Shown piece after piece: positions 1-7,140 of a DNA stretch of 64,000 nt. The DNA is from Thiomicrorhabdus sp965603495. Lineage in GTDB: Bacteria > Pseudomonadota > Gammaproteobacteria > Thiomicrospirales > Thiomicrospiraceae. The stretch lies in assembly GCA_965603495.1 (NCBI GenBank), contig CBFDDF010000003.1, positions 62,001-126,000 of the forward strand, read 5' to 3'. Both the position numbers and the translations under genes were made by a program. Below the pieces are notes generated by a model, which saw only the letters and a list, made by a program, of their open reading frames with translations, did not search any database and had not been told where the DNA came from. Within the stretch, counting starts at the first letter, position 1. Every line of letters starts with the position of its first letter.

Positions 1-425
1 TTACTTGACTCTATAACGCCGCCGTTCACAAACTCGGTTAACAAAAACCCACTTTGACTAACTTCACTACCTGAGCCTGCGGCAATTAACCGTGGGATTT
101 TTAAAGGTGTCGCACCCTTAACCTGCTGATAAACAGCGTCATAACGACCAATATTAGCGACAAAGTCGAAAGCAAATAGCTGTTGCATCGCTTGCCAAAA
201 CGGAGAATTTTGTACATTTTCACCAGAACATACTTTAAGCACGCAATTTAACTCTGCATAATCATATCCATAAGAACATGACCAGGCCTGGTGCGTGCTA
301 TCAGAAAACAGACGTGGCAGTAGAGTTGCAGTATGGCACTCTTTTAGAACGGCATAATGCTCTATTGCAATTCGACTCTGTAAGGTAGCGGGTAGTGATC
401 TATTCATAGACACAGATATTAACAT
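1..425 (-). CDS. APH-fold phosphotransferase, N-terminal part (partial)
   Basis: The reading frame is open from an ATG at 425 (alternative ATG at 407) to the window edge, about 141 codons, and continues beyond it. The translation carries 'NIGRYDAVYQQV', then 'PRLIAAG' and 'GFLLTEFVNGG', which resembles the N-lobe of aminoglycoside-phosphotransferase/choline-kinase-like proteins, where the last segment is the hinge before the catalytic lobe. The catalytic HxD region would lie outside the window. Substrate cannot be told from this part; sugar kinases such as AmgK and fructosamine kinases share the fold. It is transcribed away from the next gene. One copy of the 12-bp palindrome lies in the coding sequence at 281-292 and encodes Gln-Ala-Trp. 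Confidence 0.6.
   Translation of the reverse strand, partial: MLISVSMNRSLPATLQSRIAIEHYAVLKECHTATLLPRLFSDSTHQAWSCSYGYDYAELNCVLKVCSGENVQNSPFWQAMQQLFAFDFVANIGRYDAVYQQVKGATPLKIPRLIAAGSGSEVSQSGFLLTEFVNGGVIESS
281..292. repeat. Dispersed palindrome ACCAGGCCTGGT, copy 1
   Basis: Exact copy inside the partial kinase gene. Read on the coding strand it gives the frame CAC-CAG-GCC-TGG-TCA (His-Gln-Ala-Trp-Ser). Confidence 0.9.
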
Positions 426-625
426 GAACTTTTGGGCCTTTATCCGCAAGAAAGCACTTTCATCGTGAATTAACATTCATAAAAGGGCTTTTTTTGGATA
501 TAATCCTTTGGTTAAAATTTCAGGTCACATAATAGAAAACTGAATCAAATAGACTCGTGACCTACAAAGTTGAAGCTAAAAACAAACAACCGAAATCGCT
601 TAAAAGACAGGCAAAGGACAATCAT

Positions 626-1273
626 ATGAACTTAGATCAAGCTCGATTCTTCATGGTAGAACAACAAATTCGCCCATGGGATGTCCTTGACCCAAAGATA
701 CTTGACCTATTCATGGACGTACCTCGTCACCTTTTTGTTGAAGAAGGCAATGAAGGCCTTGCGTACAGCGATATTGAACTGCCTATTGGGCATGATCAAA
801 CGATGATGTTTCCAAGAGTTGAAGCTCGATTACTTCAAGCTTTAGATATTGATTCAGAAGACAGTGTCTTAGAAATCGGTACTGGTAGTGGGTTTTTTAC
901 GGCGCTTATCGCCAACCTTGCTAAAAACGTGACTAGCGTTGAACTGCATGAAGATATCCAGGCGACTGCAAAAACCCGTTTAGCGAACTTTAACAATATC
1001 AGTTTTGAAACGGGTGATGCGAGTTCTGACTGGAAAGATGGTCAAGAGTATGATGTGATTATCTTAACCGGTTCGGTGGCTGAAATCCCGCAAGCCTACA
1101 AAGAAAAGTTAAAGCTAGGTGGTCGTCTTGGCGTGATTGCTGGACACTCTCCAGCGATGACAGCACAAGTTCTGACTCGTATTAGCAATCAGGAATGGGA
1201 AGTTGAAACGCTGTTTGAAACAGACTTAGCACCTTTGATGAATGCCGGTGAAACCGATTCTTTCAAGTTCTAA
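626..1273 (+). CDS. Protein-L-isoaspartate O-methyltransferase family protein
   Basis: The 215-residue product is a soluble SAM-dependent methyltransferase of the PCMT family. It has an N-terminal 'VEQQIRPWDV' segment, a 'PIGHDQTMMFP' stretch matching the PCMT substrate-binding region, and the SAM motif 'VLEIGTGSGFFTALIA' at about residues 84-99. In proteobacteria the short, PCMT-like relatives starting with a 'M(V)xxQIRPWDV' motif are often encoded next to tolC; their role in repair of isoaspartate is less certain than for true Pcm. The frame is open from a GTG at 557, but the ATG at 626 is preferred because AAAGGA lies 7 bases upstream and family members begin near this point. It is followed by a hairpin at 1301-1321. 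Confidence 0.85.
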   Translation: MNLDQARFFMVEQQIRPWDVLDPKILDLFMDVPRHLFVEEGNEGLAYSDIELPIGHDQTMMFPRVEARLLQALDIDSEDSVLEIGTGSGFFTALIANLAKNVTSVELHEDIQATAKTRLANFNNISFETGDASSDWKDGQEYDVIILTGSVAEIPQAYKEKLKLGGRLGVIAGHSPAMTAQVLTRISNQEWEVETLFETDLAPLMNAGETDSFKF

Positions 1274-1300
1274 CACATCCTCCCCCCCCTACTCCCTTTA

Positions 1301-1321
1301 AATGGCCAGCCCCTGGCCATT
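1301..1321 (+). terminator. GC-rich hairpin after the methyltransferase gene
   Basis: AATGGCCAG and CTGGCCATT form a perfect 9-bp stem around a CCC loop, 28 bases after the stop codon. There is no T-run behind it, so it may be a weak or factor-assisted terminator or a 3' stabiliser. Confidence 0.4.
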
Positions 1322-1372
1322 CTGCTCAACCTCAACCCCCATTAAACACTCTAAATATAAAATTATATTCTT

Positions 1373-1384
1373 ACCAGGCCTGGT
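1373..1384. repeat. Dispersed palindrome ACCAGGCCTGGT, copy 2
   Basis: Exact intergenic copy; the symmetry extends one base on each side (T...A). It lies 211 bases upstream of the bd-like oxidase start. Confidence 0.9.
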
Positions 1385-1416
1385 AGCCCCCAACACTCTG
1401 TGGTTAAATTACTTAT

Positions 1417-1436
1417 AGGGTATAGACTTATACCCT
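1417..1436. promoter_or_regulatory. Inverted repeat, possible operator
   Basis: AGGGTATA and TATACCCT form an 8-bp inverted repeat separated by GACT, about 150 bases upstream of the oxidase/FCSD operon. The size and spacing suit a dimeric transcription factor. The factor is unknown, and no promoter elements could be fixed relative to it. Confidence 0.35.
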
Positions 1437-1583
1437 TATTTATTAATTTGCATTTATTTTATGCGTACTAATAAATTTTTTTGAATTCCAATCCTCGCTA
1501 AACTCCTTAGAATACCCACTGTAGCAAACATCACAAGTTTTATTTATACCCACATTAATCACAGCAACACAAAGGAAGTTCAT

Positions 1584-3041
1584 ATGGATTTGATTAGCCT
1601 CTACCCCACCTGGTACGAACCAACTGTTGGTTCTGGCTGGGTGATTGCATTGATTGCAACCTTCCATGTACTCGCATCGCACACCTCTGTTGGTGCCGCA
1701 TTGCTATTCGCTTACCTCTCACACCGTGCTTATAAAGAAGATCGTGACGACCTACTAGATTTCGTTAAAAAATACGGTTTGTTCCTAATGGTCTTTACCT
1801 ATGTTGCCGGTTCGATTACGGGTCCCGGCATTTGGTACTCGACCACCGTTGCCAGTCCAAATGGCATTGGTGCGTTAATTCATTCCTTTGTATGGAAGTG
1901 GGCGACCGAATGGGTCTTCTTCGTCATTGAAGTGGTCGGTGTCTACATGATTGTGTATCTAGTGGGTAAAGTCGATAAGAAAACCCATATGAAGATTTCT
2001 GTGATTTTCGGTATAGCCTCTTTGGCAACCATGATAATTATCGTCGGAATTTTATCTTTCATGATGGTACCAGGTAAAGAAGTCTGGTTTGAGGAAGGTG
2101 GATACTTAAATGGTTTCTACGGAACCAATACCTTTATCCAAACGGGAATGCGTATTGCGTTCATGTTTACGATGACCGCGATTGTCGGCGGGATTGTGGT
2201 TGCGACCATTAAGGATCCAGCATTCAAAAAAGAGATGACACGTAAGTTAGGTTGGTTAGGGATTGTTTCCAGCCTGATTGGTGCGGCACTGTTTCAGTGG
2301 TATATCACCTCTGTACCTTCGCAAGCCTTATTAGTGATGGAAAATCGTCTACCTGACTATTTCGGTCCAAGTATCATTGCCGTACTTTCAGGTACGTTAG
2401 CTTATTTCATTATCACCATGCTTCGCCCGCAGTTTTTAGTTCAAGGCCTTGCTGGCGGTATGGCGATTATTTTCTTGGTGGCGGGTCTATGGCCTGAAGA
2501 GACCGCACGTGAGTCGATGCGTAAACCTTGGGTCGCTGGTCAATATGTTTACTCTAACCAAGTGATTGGTAGTGATGTACCCGGTATGGGTATTAAGTCT
2601 GATTTACCGACCATCGAAAGAGTGGGGATTTTAAAAGCACATCCATTCACGCCTAAACACTTACAAGTGGTCAATGATGCCAATATGATTCAAGCTGGCG
2701 AATTTATCGCCATGACCTATTGCTCTAACTGCCACTCTCCAAGTGAAACCGGCATTCGCCCTCTGCACCGTTACTTCCCTGAAGGGGTGACACAGGCACG
2801 TATGGAAAAGTATGTTAAAGGGGTTTTAACCACAGGTAACATCGCTTACATGCCGAAAATGCCTATGTTGGATTCGGAAGTAGAAGCACTCTCAGCTTAT
2901 TTAGTGATGAACAATAAAGGCGGTCAGTCTGCTATTACTGCGGCTATCAGGCAAGAAGTAAATAATCGCAATAGAATGCTTGCCGAACAAAAAACGACTG
3001 ATAAAGTTGCTGTTCTTGAACTTTCACAGGAGACCAAATAA
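1584..3041 (+). CDS. Cytochrome bd-like oxidase subunit I with C-terminal haem c domain
   Basis: The 485-residue protein has many membrane helices and ends in a soluble cytochrome c domain. Its first helix carries His28 and His33 ('FHVLASHTSVG'), where CydA has its haem-b595 ligand, and a later helix carries Glu109 and Glu116, comparable to the two acidic residues in CydA helix III. The haem c motif is Cys380-x-x-Cys383-His384. The quinol-binding loop of classical CydA is not recognisable. Known bd-superfamily branches with haem c (called OR-C in a published classification) are thought to use cytochrome c rather than quinol, and this gene looks like one. The ATG at 1584 follows AAAGGAAG. Its stop overlaps the next start by one base. 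Linkage to fccB suggests sulfide-derived electrons; that is inference. Confidence 0.75.
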   Translation: MDLISLYPTWYEPTVGSGWVIALIATFHVLASHTSVGAALLFAYLSHRAYKEDRDDLLDFVKKYGLFLMVFTYVAGSITGPGIWYSTTVASPNGIGALIHSFVWKWATEWVFFVIEVVGVYMIVYLVGKVDKKTHMKISVIFGIASLATMIIIVGILSFMMVPGKEVWFEEGGYLNGFYGTNTFIQTGMRIAFMFTMTAIVGGIVVATIKDPAFKKEMTRKLGWLGIVSSLIGAALFQWYITSVPSQALLVMENRLPDYFGPSIIAVLSGTLAYFIITMLRPQFLVQGLAGGMAIIFLVAGLWPEETARESMRKPWVAGQYVYSNQVIGSDVPGMGIKSDLPTIERVGILKAHPFTPKHLQVVNDANMIQAGEFIAMTYCSNCHSPSETGIRPLHRYFPEGVTQARMEKYVKGVLTTGNIAYMPKMPMLDSEVEALSAYLVMNNKGGQSAITAAIRQEVNNRNRMLAEQKTTDKVAVLELSQETK

Positions 3042-4288
3042 TGGACGTTTCTCAAGTCGCTCAGGTCACTGAGATGATGTACGCCCTGCGTAACCCCGCA
3101 GGCGTACCAACCTATCCTCTTATCTTTATTGCCTTAGGGGTTTTAACCTTTGCTTTGCATATACTGTTTGTGCAGTTAATGCTAGGAACTTCCCTGATTA
3201 CCATCTTTGGTGCTTATAAAAACGATGACAAATGGCGTCGTTTAGGCTCTGCAATGCTGGAGATTTCAAAAGTATCCGTCTCGGTTGCCATCGTTATTGG
3301 CGTTGCTCCCTTGCTTTTTGTCCAGGTGGTCTATGACCCCAATTGGTACACGTCTAACGTTCTCTCTGCCTACTGGGTTATTGCCTTTATTTTTATTTTG
3401 ATTTTCGCTTATTGGGCGATGTACTTTTACTATTTTCAAAATGGTAAAAACAAAGACAAAACGGCACAACCAAAAGCACGCTGGTCAATGCTACTTAGTT
3501 TGGCGCTTATGTTAACCGTTGGTTTCATTATGCACAGCTTAACGTCACAGATGCTGCACCCGGAACTATGGAAATCTTGGTATATGCAAAATGGTGTTCT
3601 GGACTATTCTGGTAGCACTCTACATGCGTACAACTTGTGGCGTTTCGCATTCTTTATCAGCATGGCGATTCCGGTTACTGGTGGGATGTTAGTGACTTAT
3701 CGTCGCTTTAAATCAGTCCGTTCTGATACCGATCAAGTCTATTTAACTTGGGCTGCAGAAATCGGTAAAACTTGGATTAAAGTGGGCTCTGTTATCTCTG
3801 CATTACTCTATGTTGCGTGGATGATGACCATTCCTGAAACAGCTGGAGATTTCGCGACCTCATTCTGGGGGATTATCGCGGGTGTAATGGTACTGCTCTA
3901 TGCTGTTTGGGCGCAAATTCAACTAAAAGGTGAAGCCAAGTTCTGTAGTTATATGGCATTACCAATGGCATTAGTCATTGGGTTAGTCATCGCAACTTCT
4001 CGTGAGATGTTGCGCTATGGCATTCTTAATGACTTTTTCCATTATGACTTCATGGATTATAAAATCGTTTGGGATTGGTACTCAACAGGTCTATTCTTCT
4101 TAACCTTTGCCATTGTCGGTGGCGCAACCCTTACCTACTTTCTAACCGTTGCATGGCAAGCAGGTCAAACCGTTGGTGTTTATACTCCGAGTCCTGCGGT
4201 TGATAAAATGGGCACCGCGGTTATCTGGATTATGATTTTGTGGACCATTCAGTTCTTTGTGGTCGGCTTCTATGTTTGGGCGCAATAA
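3041..4288 (+). CDS. Second membrane subunit of the bd-like oxidase
   Basis: The product has 415 residues and about nine to ten predicted membrane helices. The start overlaps the stop of the preceding subunit (TAATG), implying coupled translation and a fixed complex. The N-terminal part has 'FALHILFVQLMLGTSL', with a His in the first helix as in bd-type subunits, and later 'PVTGGMLVTYRRF' and 'ATSREMLRYGIL'. It lacks any CxxCH motif. I take it as the partner subunit of the haem-c-containing oxidase, in the place that CydB has in classical bd oxidases, although the primary sequence does not clearly resemble CydB. Which subunit binds which haem cannot be read here. Confidence 0.6.
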   Translation: MDVSQVAQVTEMMYALRNPAGVPTYPLIFIALGVLTFALHILFVQLMLGTSLITIFGAYKNDDKWRRLGSAMLEISKVSVSVAIVIGVAPLLFVQVVYDPNWYTSNVLSAYWVIAFIFILIFAYWAMYFYYFQNGKNKDKTAQPKARWSMLLSLALMLTVGFIMHSLTSQMLHPELWKSWYMQNGVLDYSGSTLHAYNLWRFAFFISMAIPVTGGMLVTYRRFKSVRSDTDQVYLTWAAEIGKTWIKVGSVISALLYVAWMMTIPETAGDFATSFWGIIAGVMVLLYAVWAQIQLKGEAKFCSYMALPMALVIGLVIATSREMLRYGILNDFFHYDFMDYKIVWDWYSTGLFFLTFAIVGGATLTYFLTVAWQAGQTVGVYTPSPAVDKMGTAVIWIMILWTIQFFVVGFYVWAQ

Positions 4289-4296
4289 AGGATAAT

Positions 4297-4698
4297 ATGA
4301 TGAAAAAACAGATATTAATGACATTATTCGCAATGCCTTTTGCCATCTCAAATGTATTTGCTGAAGGTCAAAACCCAATCGCAACCGGTGCGGCTATGGC
4401 TTGGCAATGTGCGCCTTGTCACGGCACCAATGGTCAAGAGTTTTTAGAAGCTATGCCGCCACTTGCTGGCATGCCGATTGAGCAATTCACTAAAGCGATG
4501 ATTGCATACCGTGAAGGTACTCGTCCCGCGATCATTATGGATCGTGTTGCTCGCGGCTTTACCGATGCGGAAATCGATGCCATGGCGGTTTGGTTTGAAA
4601 AACAACCGCTTAAACAGTGGGAAAACACAAGTTTGACGGAGTCCCTAAAAGCACAAGATACTGCTCCATCTCAGAATCCGACAGGAGTTCAGCAATGA
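4297..4698 (+). CDS. Monohaem cytochrome c (FccA-like)
   Basis: This 133-residue periplasmic class I cytochrome has a signal peptide (to about 'SNVFA', residue 21), a haem motif Cys38-Ala-Pro-Cys-His42 and 'PPLAGMP' before the probable Met-ligand region. The reading frame extends upstream into the oxidase gene, but the ATG at 4297 follows AAAGGA and gives a proper signal peptide. The last four bases overlap the fccB start at 4695. Flavocytochrome c sulfide dehydrogenases pair a flavoprotein with a mono- or dihaem cytochrome. This gene, directly in front of fccB, is one candidate for that subunit; the dihaem cytochrome behind fccB is the other. Confidence 0.75.
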   Translation: MMKKQILMTLFAMPFAISNVFAEGQNPIATGAAMAWQCAPCHGTNGQEFLEAMPPLAGMPIEQFTKAMIAYREGTRPAIIMDRVARGFTDAEIDAMAVWFEKQPLKQWENTSLTESLKAQDTAPSQNPTGVQQ

Positions 4699-6026
4699 GT
4701 CAATTAGAAAACAAGACTTTTGATCAAAAAATCACACGTCGTGATTTAATAAAAATATTTGGTGCAACCGCGGTTGCGGCTTCAGGTATCTTTGGTGCCA
4801 GTAACAAAGCCTTCGCTAAATCTGCCGCACACGTTGTTGTCATTGGCGGCGGCATTGGTGGCGCTACCTTTGCTAAATACCTACGTTTTGCTGATCCTGA
4901 TGTCAAAATAACCATTATTGAGCAAGATGCAGAATACATCACTTGCTTAAGAAGCAATGATGTCATTGCTGGCATGCATACTTTAGATGAATTAACTTTT
5001 AACTTAGATACCATCAAAAACAAATACAATGTCAATGTCGTCATTGATAAGGTCGTTGGTGCTGATTTTGACAAAAAAACGGTTAGCACGGCTAAAGGTG
5101 AACATTTTTCATACGATAAGCTGGTGGTTTCACCAGGTATTGACTTCAAATTTGAAGACTATGAAGGCTATGATGCTGAATTAGCAGCGGGTGAATTTCC
5201 ACATGCTTATAAACCTGGTCCTCAAACTTTAAAATTAAGAGCGCAGCTATTAGCGATGCCAAAAGGTGGGACAGCGATTATTGCGCCGCCACAAAACCCC
5301 TTCCGCTGCCCTCCTGGGCCATATGAAAGAGCATCGTTCTTTGCTGAGCACTTTAAGAAACATAACCCGACAGCTAAGTTAATCGTACTTGACCCTAAAG
5401 ATCGTTTTACCAAAGATGTGCCTTTCAAAAAAGCATGGGAAAGACTGTATGGCTACAAGTCTGACAACTCCCTAATCGAATGGGTCTCCGGCTCAGATGG
5501 TGGTCGTGTTGTTCGTCTAGACGCGGCGAATATGACGGTTGAAACAGATGGCGAAGATTATAAAGCTGACTTAATTAACATCATTCCAAATCAGCGTGCC
5601 GGTGTATTAGTCCAGAAACTTGGTTTAACTAACGCTTCTGGTTGGTGTCCAATCGAACGTAATACGATGGAATCTTCACTACACAAAGAAGTCTATGTAT
5701 TAGGTGACAGCTCTATCGCAGATTCCATGCCGAAATCTGGATTTTCAGCCAACTCACAAGCCAAGGTTTGTGCACAAGCTGTTGCTGACACTCTTAAAGG
5801 CGAACATCCTGGAACAGCCATTTATTCAAACGTATGTTATAGCCTAGCGGGTGAGAACTATGGTGTATCTATTGCCGCCGTTTATGAAGTTCGAGATGGC
5901 TTGATTCAGCCTAAAGGTAAATCTGCAGGTGTATCCCCTATTACGGACAAAACTGCACAACCTATTCTTGAAGCCATTTATCAGAAAAACTGGCAACGTG
6001 AATTTGTTAAGGACGTGTTCTCTTAA
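4695..6026 (+). CDS. fccB: Flavocytochrome c sulfide dehydrogenase, flavoprotein subunit
   Basis: The 443-residue product oxidises sulfide in the periplasm and passes electrons to a cytochrome c. It begins with a Tat signal ('TRRDLIK', Arg15-Arg16), so FAD would be inserted before export. A Rossmann dinucleotide fold follows ('VVVIGGGIGG', about residue 47). Two cysteines expected to form the redox-active disulfide lie in 'YITCLRSN' and in the later 'GWCPIERN' region, and 'FRCPPGPYERA' is a typical FCSD sequence. The C-terminal 'CYSLAGENYGVSIAAVY' also fits the family. The true start is the ATG at 4695 after ACAGGAG. The gene is translationally linked to the cytochrome before it and followed 18 bases later by a dihaem cytochrome. 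SoxF is the same family. Confidence 0.9.
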   Translation: MSQLENKTFDQKITRRDLIKIFGATAVAASGIFGASNKAFAKSAAHVVVIGGGIGGATFAKYLRFADPDVKITIIEQDAEYITCLRSNDVIAGMHTLDELTFNLDTIKNKYNVNVVIDKVVGADFDKKTVSTAKGEHFSYDKLVVSPGIDFKFEDYEGYDAELAAGEFPHAYKPGPQTLKLRAQLLAMPKGGTAIIAPPQNPFRCPPGPYERASFFAEHFKKHNPTAKLIVLDPKDRFTKDVPFKKAWERLYGYKSDNSLIEWVSGSDGGRVVRLDAANMTVETDGEDYKADLINIIPNQRAGVLVQKLGLTNASGWCPIERNTMESSLHKEVYVLGDSSIADSMPKSGFSANSQAKVCAQAVADTLKGEHPGTAIYSNVCYSLAGENYGVSIAAVYEVRDGLIQPKGKSAGVSPITDKTAQPILEAIYQKNWQREFVKDVFS

Positions 6027-6044
6027 TTGAGCAAGGAAAAAAAT

Positions 6045-6755
6045 ATGTTGAAAAAAACACTGTTACTGACTGCTTTAATTAGTGCCACACTTATCACAAC
6101 GGCAGCGATTTCTGGCAGTCACGGCGAGAAACCTCATGCAAGTGCATGGAGTAATTTTTCGTTAGAAAATAAAATCAAGGCAATGCCTGCTGGTGACGCA
6201 CTTCGTGGTCAAGAAGTACATGAACAAATGATGTGTAATGCTTGTCATGGAGAGAAGGGAGAATCTTCTTCCCGTAACTACGCATCGCTGAATGCGCAAA
6301 CGCCAGAATACACCATGAAAATGATGTTGGATTATCAAGATGGTCGTCGTTGGGAAACGTTTAAACAAGCGAATATCATGGTTAAAATCTCTCAAGCGTT
6401 GGATAACCAACAAATTGCGGATGTTGCAGCATTTTATGCCAGCAATCCTGCAAGCGTTTGGAATGAGCCAAAGCCAGTGGATGCTAAAATTGACCGTTTA
6501 GTGCGTAAGGGAGATGCATCTCGCATGATCGTGCCTTGCGCTTCGTGTCATGGTGCACATGGTGAAGGCAAAAACATCACACCAGCTATTTCAGGACAGG
6601 TACCTGAATATTTTGTCCGGACGATGCAAGCTTATAAAGCAAAACATCGACAGAATGATGTTCATGAAGGCATGGCTCAATTCACCCACGATTTAACTGA
6701 TGCAGAAATCCAAGCTTTAGCGGATTATTATGCTTCTTTAACCCGCAGACAATAG
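6045..6755 (+). CDS. Dihaem cytochrome c (c4/c553-like)
   Basis: This 236-residue periplasmic protein has an N-terminal signal peptide and two similar cytochrome c domains, with haem motifs Cys64-Asn-Ala-Cys-His68 and Cys165-Ala-Ser-Cys-His169. Each domain ends in a 'QIADVAAFYAS' or 'EIQALADYYAS' helix, the usual C-terminal helix of c4/c553 domains. The ATG at 6045 follows AAGGA. It sits behind fccB and in front of a tiny membrane-protein gene. It may be the FccA-type partner of FccB, or the carrier from FccB to the haem-c oxidase. Both roles are inference from position. Confidence 0.8.
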   Translation: MLKKTLLLTALISATLITTAAISGSHGEKPHASAWSNFSLENKIKAMPAGDALRGQEVHEQMMCNACHGEKGESSSRNYASLNAQTPEYTMKMMLDYQDGRRWETFKQANIMVKISQALDNQQIADVAAFYASNPASVWNEPKPVDAKIDRLVRKGDASRMIVPCASCHGAHGEGKNITPAISGQVPEYFVRTMQAYKAKHRQNDVHEGMAQFTHDLTDAEIQALADYYASLTRRQ

Positions 6756-6764
6756 GAGTCTATT

Positions 6765-6863
6765 ATGACTGGAATTAGAGCGATTATTTGGGGGCTTATT
6801 TTGACGTTTGGCTCAATCGCAATTATGTGGTGGTTAAGCACCCTAACCTACGTCTCTGTTTAA
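6765..6863 (+). CDS. 32-residue single-helix membrane protein
   Basis: A short frame starts at ATG 6765, 9 bases after the dihaem cytochrome stop, with a good AGGAGT ribosome binding site at 6754. It encodes 32 residues: a short N-terminal 'MTGIRAI', one hydrophobic helix of about 20 residues ending in 'IMWWL', and a short tail. Size, single helix, last position in the operon and tight spacing all match the small accessory subunits (CydX/CcoQ type) that stabilise terminal oxidases. The sequence does not show the CydX signature that I know, so the role is inferred from size and position only. Confidence 0.65.
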   Translation: MTGIRAIIWGLILTFGSIAIMWWLSTLTYVSV

Positions 6864-6888
6864 GTAACCACTTAAGATAGAGTACAAG

Positions 6889-6912
6889 AAACCTCCCATT
6901 TTTAGGCGGTTT
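6889..6912 (+). terminator. Weak hairpin after the oxidase/FCSD operon
   Basis: AAACC pairs with GGTTT, with one mismatch and two further G-C pairs inside, followed by TATTCTTCT. It could end the operon, possibly together with the palindrome at 6947 that is followed by CACTTTTT. Confidence 0.4.
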
Positions 6913-6946
6913 ATTCTTCTAAAAAACAAAAAATGTTTTGTATTTC

Positions 6947-6958
6947 ACCAGGCCTGGT
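6947..6958. repeat. Dispersed palindrome ACCAGGCCTGGT, copy 3
   Basis: Exact intergenic copy 84 bases after the small membrane protein. On the plus strand it is followed three bases later by a T5 run, so it may act as a terminator for the operon. Confidence 0.9.
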
Positions 6959-6990
6959 CACTTTTTAATTTATGTTTTTCAGACAATAAA

Positions 6991-7021
6991 AAACCCGCAT
7001 CTCAAATGAGAATACGGGTTT
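6991..7021 (-). terminator. Intrinsic terminator of ilvC
   Basis: An AAACCCG...CGGGTTT stem with an inner ATCTC/GAG(A)AT arm is followed, on the minus strand, by a T6 run. It lies 120 bases after the ilvC stop. Confidence 0.7.
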
Positions 7022-7064
7022 CATGCTAACCATTTTTAACGAGCGTTTTGATCAAGGTCAAGGC

Positions 7065-7106
7065 GCTGATTGACGAAGTTTAGGTTTACTAAACGAGTTA
7101 ATCAGC
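7065..7106. repeat. Long imperfect hairpin downstream of ilvC
   Basis: GCTGATT pairs with AATCAGC, and inside it GTTTAG pairs with CTAAAC around a short loop. It lies between the ilvC stop and its terminator. It resembles the dispersed intergenic hairpins found in many gammaproteobacteria, but no second copy was seen in this window. Confidence 0.4.
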
Positions 7107-7140
7107 AACGCAGAAATTGAACAAACAAGCCGCTAAAAAA

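Larger units (their letters stand above)
1274..1583. other. Intergenic region before the sulfide/oxidase operon
   Basis: No gene is seen in these 310 bases. They hold a hairpin just after the methyltransferase gene (1301-1321), an exact copy of the dispersed palindrome (1373-1384), an 8-4-8 inverted repeat (1417-1436) and a strong ribosome binding site AAAGGAAG at about 1571. I could not place a convincing sigma70 promoter. Confidence 0.6.

Noticed and set aside
557..625. GTG at 557 as start of the methyltransferase gene
   Set aside because: No ribosome binding site and no family match for the extra 23 residues; the ATG at 626 has both.
1481..1513. TTGAAT...TAGAAT as promoter of the oxidase/FCSD operon
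   Set aside because: The spacing is 21 bases, too long for a sigma70 promoter.
4724..5149. 141-codon open frame antisense to fccB
   Set aside because: It lies fully opposite a certain FCSD gene, has no ribosome binding site and its composition is that of a shadow frame.
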